64,000 bases of DNA from Halorarius halobius (lineage in GTDB: Archaea; Halobacteriota; Halobacteria; Halobacteriales; Haloarculaceae), in the NCBI RefSeq assembly GCF_024298865.1, contig NZ_CP101161.1, positions 1,633,227 through 1,697,226 on the forward strand, written 5' to 3'. A program made the translations under genes and the position numbers. The notes beneath the pieces were generated by a model. It worked only from the letters and a program-made list of their open reading frames with translations, was not told the origin of the DNA and did not search any database. Below are positions 34,607-43,562 of the stretch, one piece after another; position 1 is the stretch's first letter, and each line of letters opens with the position of its first letter.

Positions 34607-35593
34607 TCAGTTCGCCTCCTTGGGTTCGGGTTCGCTGAACGGGTCGAACGACGACTGCTTGAGCCGACTCCGGATGAGCGGCACGATACCGGACGGCAGA
34701 TACAGGATGACGCCGATGAGCACCAGCCCGAGGATGGTGTTGGCGACCGGGCCGCTGATCAGCAGCGTCAGCACCTCCTGGAGCGTCCGGATGAGAAGTG
34801 CCCCGACGAACGGGCCGACCCACGTGTCGGTGCCGCCGACGAGCGACATCAGCACCACCAGGATGGAGATGTTCAGGCTGAACATCGGCTCCGGGACGAC
34901 GTAGCCGATGTACCACGAGTAGAACCCCCCTGCGAGTCCGGCCAGCCCCGCGGAGATAGTGAACGCGAATATCTTGAGGTAGGTCGTGTCGATGCCCTGG
35001 ACGCTGGCGACCTCCTCGTCCTCGCGGATGGCGAACAGCCCGATGCCGTACCGGGACCGCTCGATCCAGCGGGCGACGAGGATGGTGACCGTCACCACCC
35101 CCAGCATCGCGTAGTAGAGGATGACGCTGCTCAGCGTCACCGATTCGGCGGGCGCCGACAGGAAGATGCCCGCCGTCGCCTCCAGCACCGGGAGCAGTTT
35201 GATGACCAGAAGCAGGATGAGCGCGGCAAGTAGCGTCACCACCGAGAAGTACGCCCCCTGGAGCCGCAAGACGAGCACGCCGATGATGATGGCGACGACG
35301 CCCGCGATGACCGCCCCGAGCACGGCGGTGATAAGCGGCGACCAGCCCTGCCACGACAGCAGGACGGCAGTGGTGTAGCCACCCAGTCCGACGAACGCGG
35401 CGTGGCCGAAGCTCTGGTACTCGGCGTAGCCGCCGATGATGTTCCAGCCGACGCTCAGCGACGCGTACATCAGCGTCAGGAAGCCGAACGACAGCAGGTA
35501 GTTGTTGACCGTAAACACCGGTACGAGCGCCATCGCCAGTATCAGTCCGCCGACCCACACGCGCGGGTCACGGGTCGAGATAGGCCAGTTCAT
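34607..35593 (-). CDS. livM: Branched-chain amino acid-type ABC transporter permease LivM
   Basis: A 328-residue permease with about nine to ten hydrophobic segments and the LivM hallmarks GWNIIGGYAEYQSFGHAAFV and GLAGLAGGFYSWYIGYVVPE. ATG 35593 overlaps the livH stop by four bases. The frame stays open far upstream, but that part is GC-driven shadow of livH. The C-terminal cytoplasmic tail is charged (SRLKQSSFDPFSEPEPKEAN). Confidence 0.92.
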   Translation of the reverse strand: MNWPISTRDPRVWVGGLILAMALVPVFTVNNYLLSFGFLTLMYASLSVGWNIIGGYAEYQSFGHAAFVGLGGYTTAVLLSWQGWSPLITAVLGAVIAGVVAIIIGVLVLRLQGAYFSVVTLLAALILLLVIKLLPVLEATAGIFLSAPAESVTLSSVILYYAMLGVVTVTILVARWIERSRYGIGLFAIREDEEVASVQGIDTTYLKIFAFTISAGLAGLAGGFYSWYIGYVVPEPMFSLNISILVVLMSLVGGTDTWVGPFVGALLIRTLQEVLTLLISGPVANTILGLVLIGVILYLPSGIVPLIRSRLKQSSFDPFSEPEPKEAN

Positions 35594-36450
35594 TGGATCA
35601 ACCCCTCCGGTCGGACCAGCAGAACGACGAACAGGATGCCGAACAGCACGAGGTCGACGTACTCGAACGGGAGCGCGAGCGCGGTGAACTCGGTGACGAG
35701 TCCGGTGAACACGCCCGCGAGGCCGCTCCCGACGACGCTCCCGATGCCGCCGAACACGGTCACGAGGAACACGTTGACCAGCCACGACAGCTGGGTCGCG
35801 GGGTCGAACGCGTAGAACAGCGACAGCGCGACCCCGGCGACGCCCGCAGTCGCGAAGCCGATGCCGGAGGTGATGCCGCTGACGCGGTGCCGGTCGATGC
35901 CACACAGCGCCGCCCCCTCGGGATCTTCGGAGACGGCACGGACGGCCCGGCCCGTGTAGGTCCGCGTCAGGAACAGATAAACGGTTGCGAGCGTCACGAC
36001 CGCGACTGCGCCGCCGACGAGTCGGCCACCGGGAATCGCCGTCCCGGCGAAGTTGTAGGTAACCGCCGTGTACGGCGTCTTCGTCAGTCGCGGGTCGGCC
36101 GAGAACACGCTTATCATCGAGTTCTCGACGGCGAACATGAGCCCCAGCGAGAGGACGAGCGACGCGAACGCCACGTCTTCGGTCTGGGAGAGCAGTTTCT
36201 TCACGAGCGTCGCGTAGAACGCGTAGCCGATGGCGAAGAACAGCGGGACGATGACCACCAGCGCGAGCAGGGGGTCGACGCCGAACCGCGTGTTCGCGAA
36301 GTAGCCGAGATACGCACCGAGCACACCGAACGCCGCGTGAGCGACGTTGATGACGTCGATGGTGCCCCAGATGAGGGTGAAACCGACCGCCAGTACGGCG
36401 AACGCTAACCCCACCAGCAAGCCAGCGATGATGGCGTCGAGGACCGCCAT
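35590..36450 (-). CDS. livH: Branched-chain amino acid-type ABC transporter permease LivH
   Basis: A 286-residue permease. The start AVLDAIIAGLLVGLAFAVLA and the internal GTIDVINVAHAAFGVLGAYL are typical for LivH. It begins three bases after the binding-protein stop and overlaps livM by four bases, so the order livK-H-M-G-F is fully coupled. Confidence 0.93.
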   Translation of the reverse strand: MAVLDAIIAGLLVGLAFAVLAVGFTLIWGTIDVINVAHAAFGVLGAYLGYFANTRFGVDPLLALVVIVPLFFAIGYAFYATLVKKLLSQTEDVAFASLVLSLGLMFAVENSMISVFSADPRLTKTPYTAVTYNFAGTAIPGGRLVGGAVAVVTLATVYLFLTRTYTGRAVRAVSEDPEGAALCGIDRHRVSGITSGIGFATAGVAGVALSLFYAFDPATQLSWLVNVFLVTVFGGIGSVVGSGLAGVFTGLVTEFTALALPFEYVDLVLFGILFVVLLVRPEGLIQ

Positions 36451-36453
36451 CGG

Positions 36454-37785
36454 TCAGGCGTCGGAGTAGGGGTAGATCATCGTCGCCTCGCTGTCGACCT
36501 GTTTCCCCTTGAACTCGCGGGGGTAGACGAGCTCGGGGGTGCCGTCGATCATCTGGGTCGCCAGCGAGTACCGCTCCGGAAGGCCGCGCTCGTCGAACTC
36601 CATCGGGCCGGCGACGGTCGTGACCTGGTTCTGCCGGAGCCAGTTCTTCAGGTCGTCCTGGTTCGTGCCGCCGACGCCCTCGACGGCCTGCTGGAGCGCC
36701 TCCATCCACGAGTAGCCGAACATGAAGTACGTCGGGGCGCTGTCGGTGTCGTACCGCTCCTGGGACGCCTGATTGAGCGCGTCGACGCCGTCGAACGGGA
36801 GACTGGAGTGCATCATCGTCCCGCTGACGACGCCGTTGCCCAACTCGCCGAGTTCGTTCGACCACGAGGGGGTCTGTGAGCCGACGCCCTGCAGGTAGTA
36901 CTGCGGGGTCCAGTCGACGTCGTTCACCGCCCGAATCGTCTGGACGCCGTCAGCGAACAGGCTGTTGGAGATGAACACGTCCGCCTCGGTCGAGGCGGCC
37001 TGATTGACCAGCGACGAGGCCGATTCGAGCGGCAGTTCGTACTGCTCGTCCATCACGAGTTCGATGCCCGCCCGCTCGAGGTTCGTCTTCGTCCCCTCGT
37101 TGATGGCGCGACCGAGCGTCCCGACGCCCGAGAACCCCATCATCGCCGCCGTCTCGGGCCGTTCGCTCTCCGGCAGTTCGTTCGCTATCCAGCTGAACGC
37201 GGCGTCGTACCACCACTCCGCCACGAGCGGCGGCGCGCCAAAGGAGTACTCGTACCCCTGTTCCCACGAGCGGCCGTGGGCCCCCATCGAGATGTACACC
37301 ATCTCGTAGCGCTCGGCGACCTGCATCTGGGCGGCGACCGGCCCGCCGGCGTAGCCCCCGATGATGAGGTCGACGTTCTCCTGTTCGATGAGGTTCACGA
37401 GCAGGTTCCGGGAGTTCGAGGCGTCGCTCTCGTCGTCGCGGACGACGAGTTCCACCTCGCGACCCAGCAGACCCCCGTTCTCGTTGATCTCGTTCACCCG
37501 TTGCACGTAGCCGTCGCGGATGTACTGGCCGGTCGCACCCAGCGGGCCGCTCAGCGAGATGGCGGTGCCGATTTTGAGCGGCTGGGAGCTGGAACCGCCG
37601 CCCCCGGACCCGTCGTCGGTGTCGGTGCTACCGCCGCCGCCACCGCCGCCACCGCCACCGCCGCTGTTGCCCTCACCATCGCCGCTGATGAATCTCATGC
37701 AACCAGCCAGCAGGCCGGTCGAGACTGCACCCGATGCGCCGATGTAGTGTCGCCGGTTCCAGTTCCGGTCACTGTCGTCTGTCAT
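36454..37785 (-). CDS. Branched-chain amino acid-type substrate-binding lipoprotein (LivK-like)
   Basis: A 443-residue periplasmic-binding-type protein. The twin-arginine NRRHYIGASGAVS and lipobox LLAGC predict Tat export and lipid anchoring. An unusually long linker follows, including a run of 11 glycines and a second Gly-rich block, encoded by near-perfect CCG/CCA triplets. The mature fold begins at LKIGTAISLSGPLGATGQ, classical for the HAAT family. It is the first gene of the operon; a cyclase gene lies 146 bases upstream on the same strand, which hints that the imported compound is the cyclase substrate. Confidence 0.92.
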   Translation of the reverse strand: MTDDSDRNWNRRHYIGASGAVSTGLLAGCMRFISGDGEGNSGGGGGGGGGGGSTDTDDGSGGGGSSSQPLKIGTAISLSGPLGATGQYIRDGYVQRVNEINENGGLLGREVELVVRDDESDASNSRNLLVNLIEQENVDLIIGGYAGGPVAAQMQVAERYEMVYISMGAHGRSWEQGYEYSFGAPPLVAEWWYDAAFSWIANELPESERPETAAMMGFSGVGTLGRAINEGTKTNLERAGIELVMDEQYELPLESASSLVNQAASTEADVFISNSLFADGVQTIRAVNDVDWTPQYYLQGVGSQTPSWSNELGELGNGVVSGTMMHSSLPFDGVDALNQASQERYDTDSAPTYFMFGYSWMEALQQAVEGVGGTNQDDLKNWLRQNQVTTVAGPMEFDERGLPERYSLATQMIDGTPELVYPREFKGKQVDSEATMIYPYSDA

Positions 37786-37931
37786 ATTAGTGTTCCATGA
37801 TACCCACTAACTAGGAGGATATATATCTTGCCACGCTTTCCCAGGTCCTCCGACGGGACCGGATGTGCCGACACGGTATTGGGTCGTCCGTGTCCGCGCC
37901 GACTGCGCGTCTCCGCCCGCGACGGTCCGTC

Positions 37932-38708
37932 TCAGTCCTCGAAGATGGCGACCGGCCGGAGCGGCGAGCCGGTGCCGTCCTTGATGCGGAGGGGGAACGC
38001 GGCGAACTGGAACCGCTCGCCGACGACCTCGTCGATGTTCTCCAGGTTCTCCATGTGGAGTATCTCGTGTTCGGCACACATGTCGTGGACGGGATACTCC
38101 TTGGTGCTGGCCGCACTCGCGTGCTCGACCGTCGGCGCGTCGATGCCGAAGTTGCCGACGCCGTGGTCGTGGAGGAACCAGCCCGCCTCGCCGGAGAGGC
38201 CGGTGTGGTCGAACATGTACGCGCGGCGCTTGTCCACGTCGTCGATGCCGTAGTTTTCCTGGCGGTGGCCGGTGTGGAACAGCACCGTGTCGCCCTCCCG
38301 AATCTCGAGGTCGTGTTCCTCGAGTTGGGCTTCGATATCCTCGACCTCGATGAACTCGTCGGAGCTCTTGTGGCTCAAATCGAGCGCGATGCCGTCAGTA
38401 TAGAACCGCTCGAGCGGAATTTCGTCGACGGAGGTGTCGTTCGCGGGGTCCAGATGGTTGAACGAGTCGACGTGGGTCGGCCCGTGTTCGGACATCTGGA
38501 TGGTCCGGTTGATGGGATGTTCCTCGTCGTCGCCCGCACGGTAAAACTGGAGGCTCCGCTCGATTATCTCGGTCTCCTCTTCGACCGAATCGGCCCACTG
38601 GAGTCCCACCTCCTCGTGCGTGTCGCTCACCCAGATACGCGTCTTCGGCCACCCGGGATACACGGGCTGGCCTTCCTCTATCGCTCCCGAAAGGTCAACA
38701 ATCCTCAT
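37932..38708 (-). CDS. Cyclase family protein (second)
   Basis: A 258-residue cyclase-family hydrolase, metal motif EHGPTHVDSFNHLD. It begins MRIVDLSGAIEEGQPVYPGW, the standard family N-terminus. The tail is shared with the two other copies in the window (TGSPLRPVAIFED). It is upstream of the Liv importer operon in the same direction. Likely an amide, lactone or lactam hydrolase. Confidence 0.87.
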   Translation of the reverse strand: MRIVDLSGAIEEGQPVYPGWPKTRIWVSDTHEEVGLQWADSVEEETEIIERSLQFYRAGDDEEHPINRTIQMSEHGPTHVDSFNHLDPANDTSVDEIPLERFYTDGIALDLSHKSSDEFIEVEDIEAQLEEHDLEIREGDTVLFHTGHRQENYGIDDVDKRRAYMFDHTGLSGEAGWFLHDHGVGNFGIDAPTVEHASAASTKEYPVHDMCAEHEILHMENLENIDEVVGERFQFAAFPLRIKDGTGSPLRPVAIFED

Positions 38709-38797
38709 GATGCGTTCACATAATCTCTGACGGTGTATTTAAATATGATGGTGAGTGACACACCGCGTGATACCCCCACCGCGGCCCGGCCGACGGC

Positions 38798-39214
38798 TCA
38801 ATCCAGCGAGATGACGACGATGGCGAGCATCGCGAGGCCGATGCCGACCGCCCGGTTCACCGTGAGCGGCTCCCCGAGCAGGGCGACGCCGACGAGGGAA
38901 CTCGTGACGAGAAACAGCCCGAACACCGGGACGACGACGCTCACCGGGCCCAGCGACAGCGCACGGAAGAACGCCAGGATGCTCACGGTGATGCAGACGC
39001 CCGCGCCGAGCACGTAGACGGCCGACGGGCCCGTGAGATGGTCGACGACGGGTTCGCGGGCCAGCGCCGAGAGCCCGAACGCCGTCGTGGCGAGCATGGC
39101 CGCGACGCCGAACGTGGCGACGTCGCTCGGTATCTCCTGGGTGGCGAGGTTCATCAGCGGCGGGACGAACGTGTAGCCGACGAGCGCGATGACAACCCAG
39201 ACGATGTAGTTCAC
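38798..39214 (-). CDS. Half-size EamA/DMT membrane protein
   Basis: A 138-residue membrane protein equivalent to one EamA repeat (about five helices), half the usual two-repeat length of near 290. It starts at a GTG (39214) before NYIVWVVIALVGYTFVPPLM. The longer open frame upstream has a non-membrane, low-complexity start and is rejected. The end reads VGIGLAMLAIVVISLD. It likely works as a dimer and could export a metabolite. A second half-size copy is at 53752, and two broken pieces of a close relative lie in the low-GC insert. Confidence 0.8.
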   Translation of the reverse strand: MNYIVWVVIALVGYTFVPPLMNLATQEIPSDVATFGVAAMLATTAFGLSALAREPVVDHLTGPSAVYVLGAGVCITVSILAFFRALSLGPVSVVVPVFGLFLVTSSLVGVALLGEPLTVNRAVGIGLAMLAIVVISLD

Positions 39215-39360
39215 GAACTGCCCTTCCGTAGCACCCGACTCAAGCCTTTTGCTGGTGCCCGTCGGGGGTGCATCCCGAGACAGAGCCCCGGAGACGGCGC
39301 CTGACTGCGGTCCTGTCACTCGTCCCATAGAAATATGTAGGATGACAACATGTCTCGTCC

Positions 39361-40074
39361 ATGGCCGACATCGTCGACCTCAGCCAGGAGATATACCACA
39401 AACACCCGTTACACCACGCGCACCCGCCGACGGTGATGTGGACCCACGTCACCTACGACGAGGCGGAACGCATCCTGGGGAACGCGCTCGGGACGGACGA
39501 CCCGCCGTTCATCTACACGTCGAAGATGATTCAGATGAACGACCACGCCTCGACACACGTCGACGCGCTCTCGCATCTCGGCCGCGGCGGCGCCACCATC
39601 GACGAGATGTCGTTCGACTACTTCTACGGGCCGGGGAAGGCCATCTCCATCACGAAGTACGACGGCGCCTCCGACGCCGTCATCACCGTCGAGGACATGG
39701 AGCAGGCGTGTGCGGAGGCGGGCGTCGACATCGAGGAGGGCGACATCCTCCTCATCGACACCGGCCACTACGAGGAGACGTACCCCGACCCCGAGTACGT
39801 CGAGGACTACGTCGGCCTCTCGGCTGGCGCCACGGAGTGGATGGTCGACAAGGGCGTCGTGAACTTCGGCGTGGACGCGCCCGGCCCCGACAACTCGAAC
39901 GACAACACCTATCCCGTCCATCAGGTGTGCCGCGATGCGGGGCTCCCACACATGGAGAACCTCAAGAACATCGACCAGGTCGTCGGCGAGACGTTCACCT
40001 TCTCGGGGCTCCCGCTCAAACTCCGGGAGGGCTCTGGCGGCCCGATGCGAGCCATCGCCGTTCTCGACGAGTGA
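39361..40074 (+). CDS. Cyclase family protein (third)
   Basis: A 237-residue cyclase-family protein, metal motif DHASTHVDALSHLG. The last part, FSGLPLKLREGSGGPMRAIA, parallels the other two cyclases. It is divergent from the EamA gene and precedes an MDR and a MaoC gene on the same strand. A catabolic ring- or amide-opening role is likely. Confidence 0.87.
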   Translation: MADIVDLSQEIYHKHPLHHAHPPTVMWTHVTYDEAERILGNALGTDDPPFIYTSKMIQMNDHASTHVDALSHLGRGGATIDEMSFDYFYGPGKAISITKYDGASDAVITVEDMEQACAEAGVDIEEGDILLIDTGHYEETYPDPEYVEDYVGLSAGATEWMVDKGVVNFGVDAPGPDNSNDNTYPVHQVCRDAGLPHMENLKNIDQVVGETFTFSGLPLKLREGSGGPMRAIAVLDE

Positions 40075-40181
40075 CACCGACGGGGCCACGCGGGAGAGCG
40101 TCGGCTCCGCCGATTGCGGCCCGCCGGGACGGGACCGGCGTAAGTATAAGTAGCTCTCTATGCATTGTGCTCCATAGCTCC

Positions 40182-41204
40182 ATGCGAGCATCTGTCATCC
40201 CCGAGACCGGAGGGTTGGACGTAGTGACGGTCGAGGAGGTTCCGACGCCCGAGGCGGGTGCCGGCGACGTCCTCGTCGACGTGAAGGCGAGCGCCGTCAA
40301 CCACACCGACGTCTGGATACGTCGCGGCTACGAGGGCGACCCGCCGGTCGTCACCGGCATCGACGTCGCCGGCGAGGTGGCCGACGTCGGCGCGAGCGTC
40401 GACCGGTTCGACGTCGGCGACCGGGTCGTCCTCTACTGGAACACGGAGCACTGTGGCACCTGCGAGTTCTGCAACGACGGCGAGACGACGCTGTGTCGCG
40501 ACTACGGCGGCCTCGGGGTCACGCGCGACGGCGGCCACGCCGAGTACGTCGCCGTCGCCGCGGAGCACGCGGTACGGCTCCCCGAGGACGTCCCGTTCGA
40601 GCACGCCGCGGCGGTCCCCTCGAACTTCGGGACGGCCTGGCGGGGGCTGGTGAGCCGCGCCGACGTCGACCCCAGCGACGACGTGCTCGTGCTCGGGGCC
40701 AGCGGCGGCGTCGGCCACGGCGCCGTCCAGATCGCCGCCCACGCGGGCGCGACGGTGTACGCCGCGAGTTCCTCGGCGGAGAAGGCGGCCCGCCTCCGGG
40801 AGCTCGGCGCGGACCACGTCATCGACTACGGCGACCGGGACGTCGACGACGCCATCGCGGAGCTGACGGACCGCCGGGGCGTCGACGTCGTGTTCGAGTC
40901 CATCGGCGGCGACACCTACAAGCAGGCGATTCGCTGTCTCACACGTGGCGGCCGACTCGTCACCATCGGGGCGACGACCGGCGACGCCGACGAGGCGATG
41001 CTCCAGCACGTGTTCTGGAAGCAACTCGAGGTCATCGGGGCGACCGGCGCGACGATGGGCGAGTTCGGGGACATGCTCGACGCGCTGTTCGACGGCGCCA
41101 TCGAACCCATCATCGACTCGGTCATCCCGCTTGAGGAGATACCGTCGGCACACGAACGGCTGTCGGCGGGCGACAGCTTCGGGAAGATAATCGTGAGCCC
41201 GTGA
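40182..41204 (+). CDS. Zinc-type MDR dehydrogenase/reductase
   Basis: A 340-residue medium-chain dehydrogenase. The structural zinc loop is CGTCEFCNDGETTLC, and the cofactor motif is GASGGVGHGAVQIAA. The usual catalytic-zinc Cys near the N-terminus is replaced (ASAVNHTDVW), which places it with the NADPH:quinone/enoyl reductase side of the family. It overlaps the next gene by four bases (GTGA). It resembles the MDR at 52678 closely in layout. Confidence 0.87.
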   Translation: MRASVIPETGGLDVVTVEEVPTPEAGAGDVLVDVKASAVNHTDVWIRRGYEGDPPVVTGIDVAGEVADVGASVDRFDVGDRVVLYWNTEHCGTCEFCNDGETTLCRDYGGLGVTRDGGHAEYVAVAAEHAVRLPEDVPFEHAAAVPSNFGTAWRGLVSRADVDPSDDVLVLGASGGVGHGAVQIAAHAGATVYAASSSAEKAARLRELGADHVIDYGDRDVDDAIAELTDRRGVDVVFESIGGDTYKQAIRCLTRGGRLVTIGATTGDADEAMLQHVFWKQLEVIGATGATMGEFGDMLDALFDGAIEPIIDSVIPLEEIPSAHERLSAGDSFGKIIVSP

Positions 41205-42193
41205 CGATGTCGGACCGAACGCTGGAGAAACTGGAGCCGCGGGTCGGTGACACCGTCGACTCGGTCGAGGGGTTCACCGTCGAGGCGGGGAAGGTGGCGG
41301 AGTTCGCGGCCGCCGTCGGCGACGACAACCCGGTGTTCGTCGACGAGGCGGCCGCCGCCGACCGCGGGTTCGACAGGCGGCCGGCGCCGCCGACGTTCAC
41401 CCGGACGTCGATGTTCCCCCGGTACCGCCCGGAGGGGGTCGGCCGACTCGGCATCGACATCGGGTTCGACATCCGGTACGAACTACACGGCGAACAGGTC
41501 TACGAGTTCGCCCGCCCGGTGTTCGTCGGGGACACCCTCTCCGCGACGACGACGCTGACCGACGCCTACGAGCGCGAGGGGCGACAGGGCGGCCGCATGA
41601 CATTCGCCGTCCTCGAGACGGAGTTCGTCGACGAGACGGGTGGGCCCGTCGTCACGGAGCGACAGACCGTCATCGAGACGGACGGTACCGTCTCGGACGG
41701 TCAACAGGAGCCCGAGCGCCCGGAGCGGGACGCCAACCCCAAACGGGGGTCGGTCAGCCAGCCCTCCAGCGCCGGCTACCCCGTCGACGCCCCGGACGAG
41801 GTTTCGGTCGGCGACCAGCCCCCGACCGTCATCGTCGAGGACATCGCCCCGCAGGACTTCGTCCGCTACGCCGGGGCGAGCGGCGACTTCAATCCCATCC
41901 ACTACGACGAGCAGTATGCGACCGCCCTCGGGAACCCGGGGGTGTTCGGGCAAGGGATGCTCACGGCGGCCCACACCGGCCATCTGGCGGCCGACTGGTT
42001 CGGCGTCGGCGCGATCAGCCGGTTCAGCACCCGGTTCACCGCCCGCGTCTGGCCGGGCGACACGCTGACAGTCGACGGGGAGGTGACCGACGTCGACGGC
42101 GGCGAGGTCACGGCCGACGTCACCGCGACCAGACAGACCGGCGAGTCCGTTCTCGTGGGCGAGGTCACCGCCGACGTCTCCGGCGACGCCTGA
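41201..42193 (+). CDS. Two-domain MaoC-like hydratase/dehydratase
   Basis: A 330-residue protein with two hot-dog domains. The first (about residues 10-150) looks like the non-catalytic MaoC_N domain. The second carries the R-hydratase motif DFVRYAGASGDFNPIHYDEQ. It starts with GTG 41201 overlapping the MDR stop; ATG 41207 is an alternative. It probably hydrates or dehydrates a 3-hydroxyacyl-CoA. A broken copy of its second domain is at 10397-10791. Confidence 0.88.
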   Translation: MTMSDRTLEKLEPRVGDTVDSVEGFTVEAGKVAEFAAAVGDDNPVFVDEAAAADRGFDRRPAPPTFTRTSMFPRYRPEGVGRLGIDIGFDIRYELHGEQVYEFARPVFVGDTLSATTTLTDAYEREGRQGGRMTFAVLETEFVDETGGPVVTERQTVIETDGTVSDGQQEPERPERDANPKRGSVSQPSSAGYPVDAPDEVSVGDQPPTVIVEDIAPQDFVRYAGASGDFNPIHYDEQYATALGNPGVFGQGMLTAAHTGHLAADWFGVGAISRFSTRFTARVWPGDTLTVDGEVTDVDGGEVTADVTATRQTGESVLVGEVTADVSGDA

Positions 42194-42217
42194 GACGGCT
42201 CGCGACGGCCGGCCCGG

Positions 42218-43432
42218 TCAGGCGCCGAACTCCGGCAGTGCCGCCAGTTCCTCCGTGTCGACGTCCTCGAACGCCGCCCGCGCGAGCGTCCGCTTGTGGA
42301 CTTCGTCGGCGCCGTCGACGATGCGGAACGCGCGGACCGACTCGTAGAAGTCGGCGATTGGGAGGTCCTTCGAGATGCCGCTCCCGCCACACAGCTGGAG
42401 CGCGGTGTCGATGGCGTCCTGCGTGGCGTTCGCCGTGAACACCTTGCTCGCGGAGACCTCGTGGCGGGCGTCCTCCCCCCGTGCGAGTTTCGTCGCCGCG
42501 TCCCGGACCATTGCCCCCGCGGCGTACAGCCGAACCTCCGCGTCGGCGATGTCGAACTGCGGGCCCTGTTTGTCGGCGAGTCGCCCGCCGAACGCCTCTC
42601 GCTCGGTGAGGTACGCCTTCGCCACGTCGAGGGCTCGCTGTGCCATCCCGGAGTAGCGCATGCAGTGGGTCAGCCGGGCGGGGCCGAGCCGCTGTTGGGC
42701 GTGGATGAACCCCTCGCCCTCCTCGCCCAGCAGGTTCTCCTCGGGCACCCGCACGCCGTCGTAGCGAATCTCGGCGTGGCTCGAGTGGACGACGGACGGC
42801 CCGAGATGGGGAATGTCCCGGACCACCTCGACGCCGTCGGCGTCGGCCGGCACCAGAAACAGGCTCGCCCCCTCGTACGGGTGGGCGTCGGGGTCGGTGA
42901 TGGCCATCACGATGAGCACGTCAGCCTCCGTCCCCTGGGTGGTCCACCACTTGTGGCCGTCGATGACCCACTCGTCGCCGTCCTTCTCGGCGGTGGTTCT
43001 GAGCATCTTCGGATCCGAGCCCGCGCCGTCTTTCGGCTCGGTCATCGAGAACGCCGACGCGATGTCGCCCGCGACCAGCGGCTCGAGCCACTGCTCCTTC
43101 TGTCTCTCCGTCCCGACCAGTTCGATGGTGTGCATGTTCCCCTCGTCGGGGGCGGCGACACGCATCGCCCGTTCACCCAGCAGGCTCCGGCCGGCCTGCT
43201 CGAACAGCGGGAGGACCTCCCTGAGGTCGTACCCCAGTCCGCCGTGCTCCTCGGGTATCTGCGGGCAGTAGACGTCACGGCTCCGGGCCTCGGCCCGAAG
43301 CTCCTCGATGACGTCGTCGCCGACCGGCTCCCCGCCCGGATGCTCGCGTTCGACCGGGAGCACTATCTCATCCATGAACGTCCGTGCGCGCTCGGCAAGC
43401 TCTCGGGCCGCCTGTGAGTCGTCGAACTCCAT
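42218..43432 (-). CDS. Acyl-CoA dehydrogenase of the ACAD10/11-LvaC type
   Basis: A 404-residue ACAD. Family signs are SAFSMTEPKDGAGSDPKMLR, the substrate region, and the C-terminal LQLCGGSGISKDLPIADFYE then FRIVDGADEVHKRTLAR. The DGADEVH motif, with Asp373 where canonical ACADs have a catalytic Glu, is the form known in ACAD10/11-like and LvaC-like enzymes. These eliminate phosphate from 4-phosphoacyl-CoA with the help of FAD. It is divergent from a phosphotransferase-fold gene 130 bases away, exactly the partner those enzymes use. The assignment rests on motif and context. Confidence 0.8.
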   Translation of the reverse strand: MEFDDSQAARELAERARTFMDEIVLPVEREHPGGEPVGDDVIEELRAEARSRDVYCPQIPEEHGGLGYDLREVLPLFEQAGRSLLGERAMRVAAPDEGNMHTIELVGTERQKEQWLEPLVAGDIASAFSMTEPKDGAGSDPKMLRTTAEKDGDEWVIDGHKWWTTQGTEADVLIVMAITDPDAHPYEGASLFLVPADADGVEVVRDIPHLGPSVVHSSHAEIRYDGVRVPEENLLGEEGEGFIHAQQRLGPARLTHCMRYSGMAQRALDVAKAYLTEREAFGGRLADKQGPQFDIADAEVRLYAAGAMVRDAATKLARGEDARHEVSASKVFTANATQDAIDTALQLCGGSGISKDLPIADFYESVRAFRIVDGADEVHKRTLARAAFEDVDTEELAALPEFGA

Positions 43433-43562
43433 GGCTCACACATCGGCTCTACCCATATAGTTTTGTGGGCTCGCGGTGACAGACAGGTAGAGGCCACCCG
43501 ACAATGCCACGCAGACAACGTTCGGGCAGCCATATCGCTGTCCGAGGCCGACGGAGGTGTCG

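Noticed and set aside
35594..36865. Long upstream extension of livM
   Set aside because: It is the shadow of livH; LivM begins at ATG 35593 with a four-base overlap.
37620..37670. CCG/CCA triplet array as a possible CRISPR or satellite repeat
   Set aside because: It is in frame and encodes the glycine linker of the LivK-like protein.
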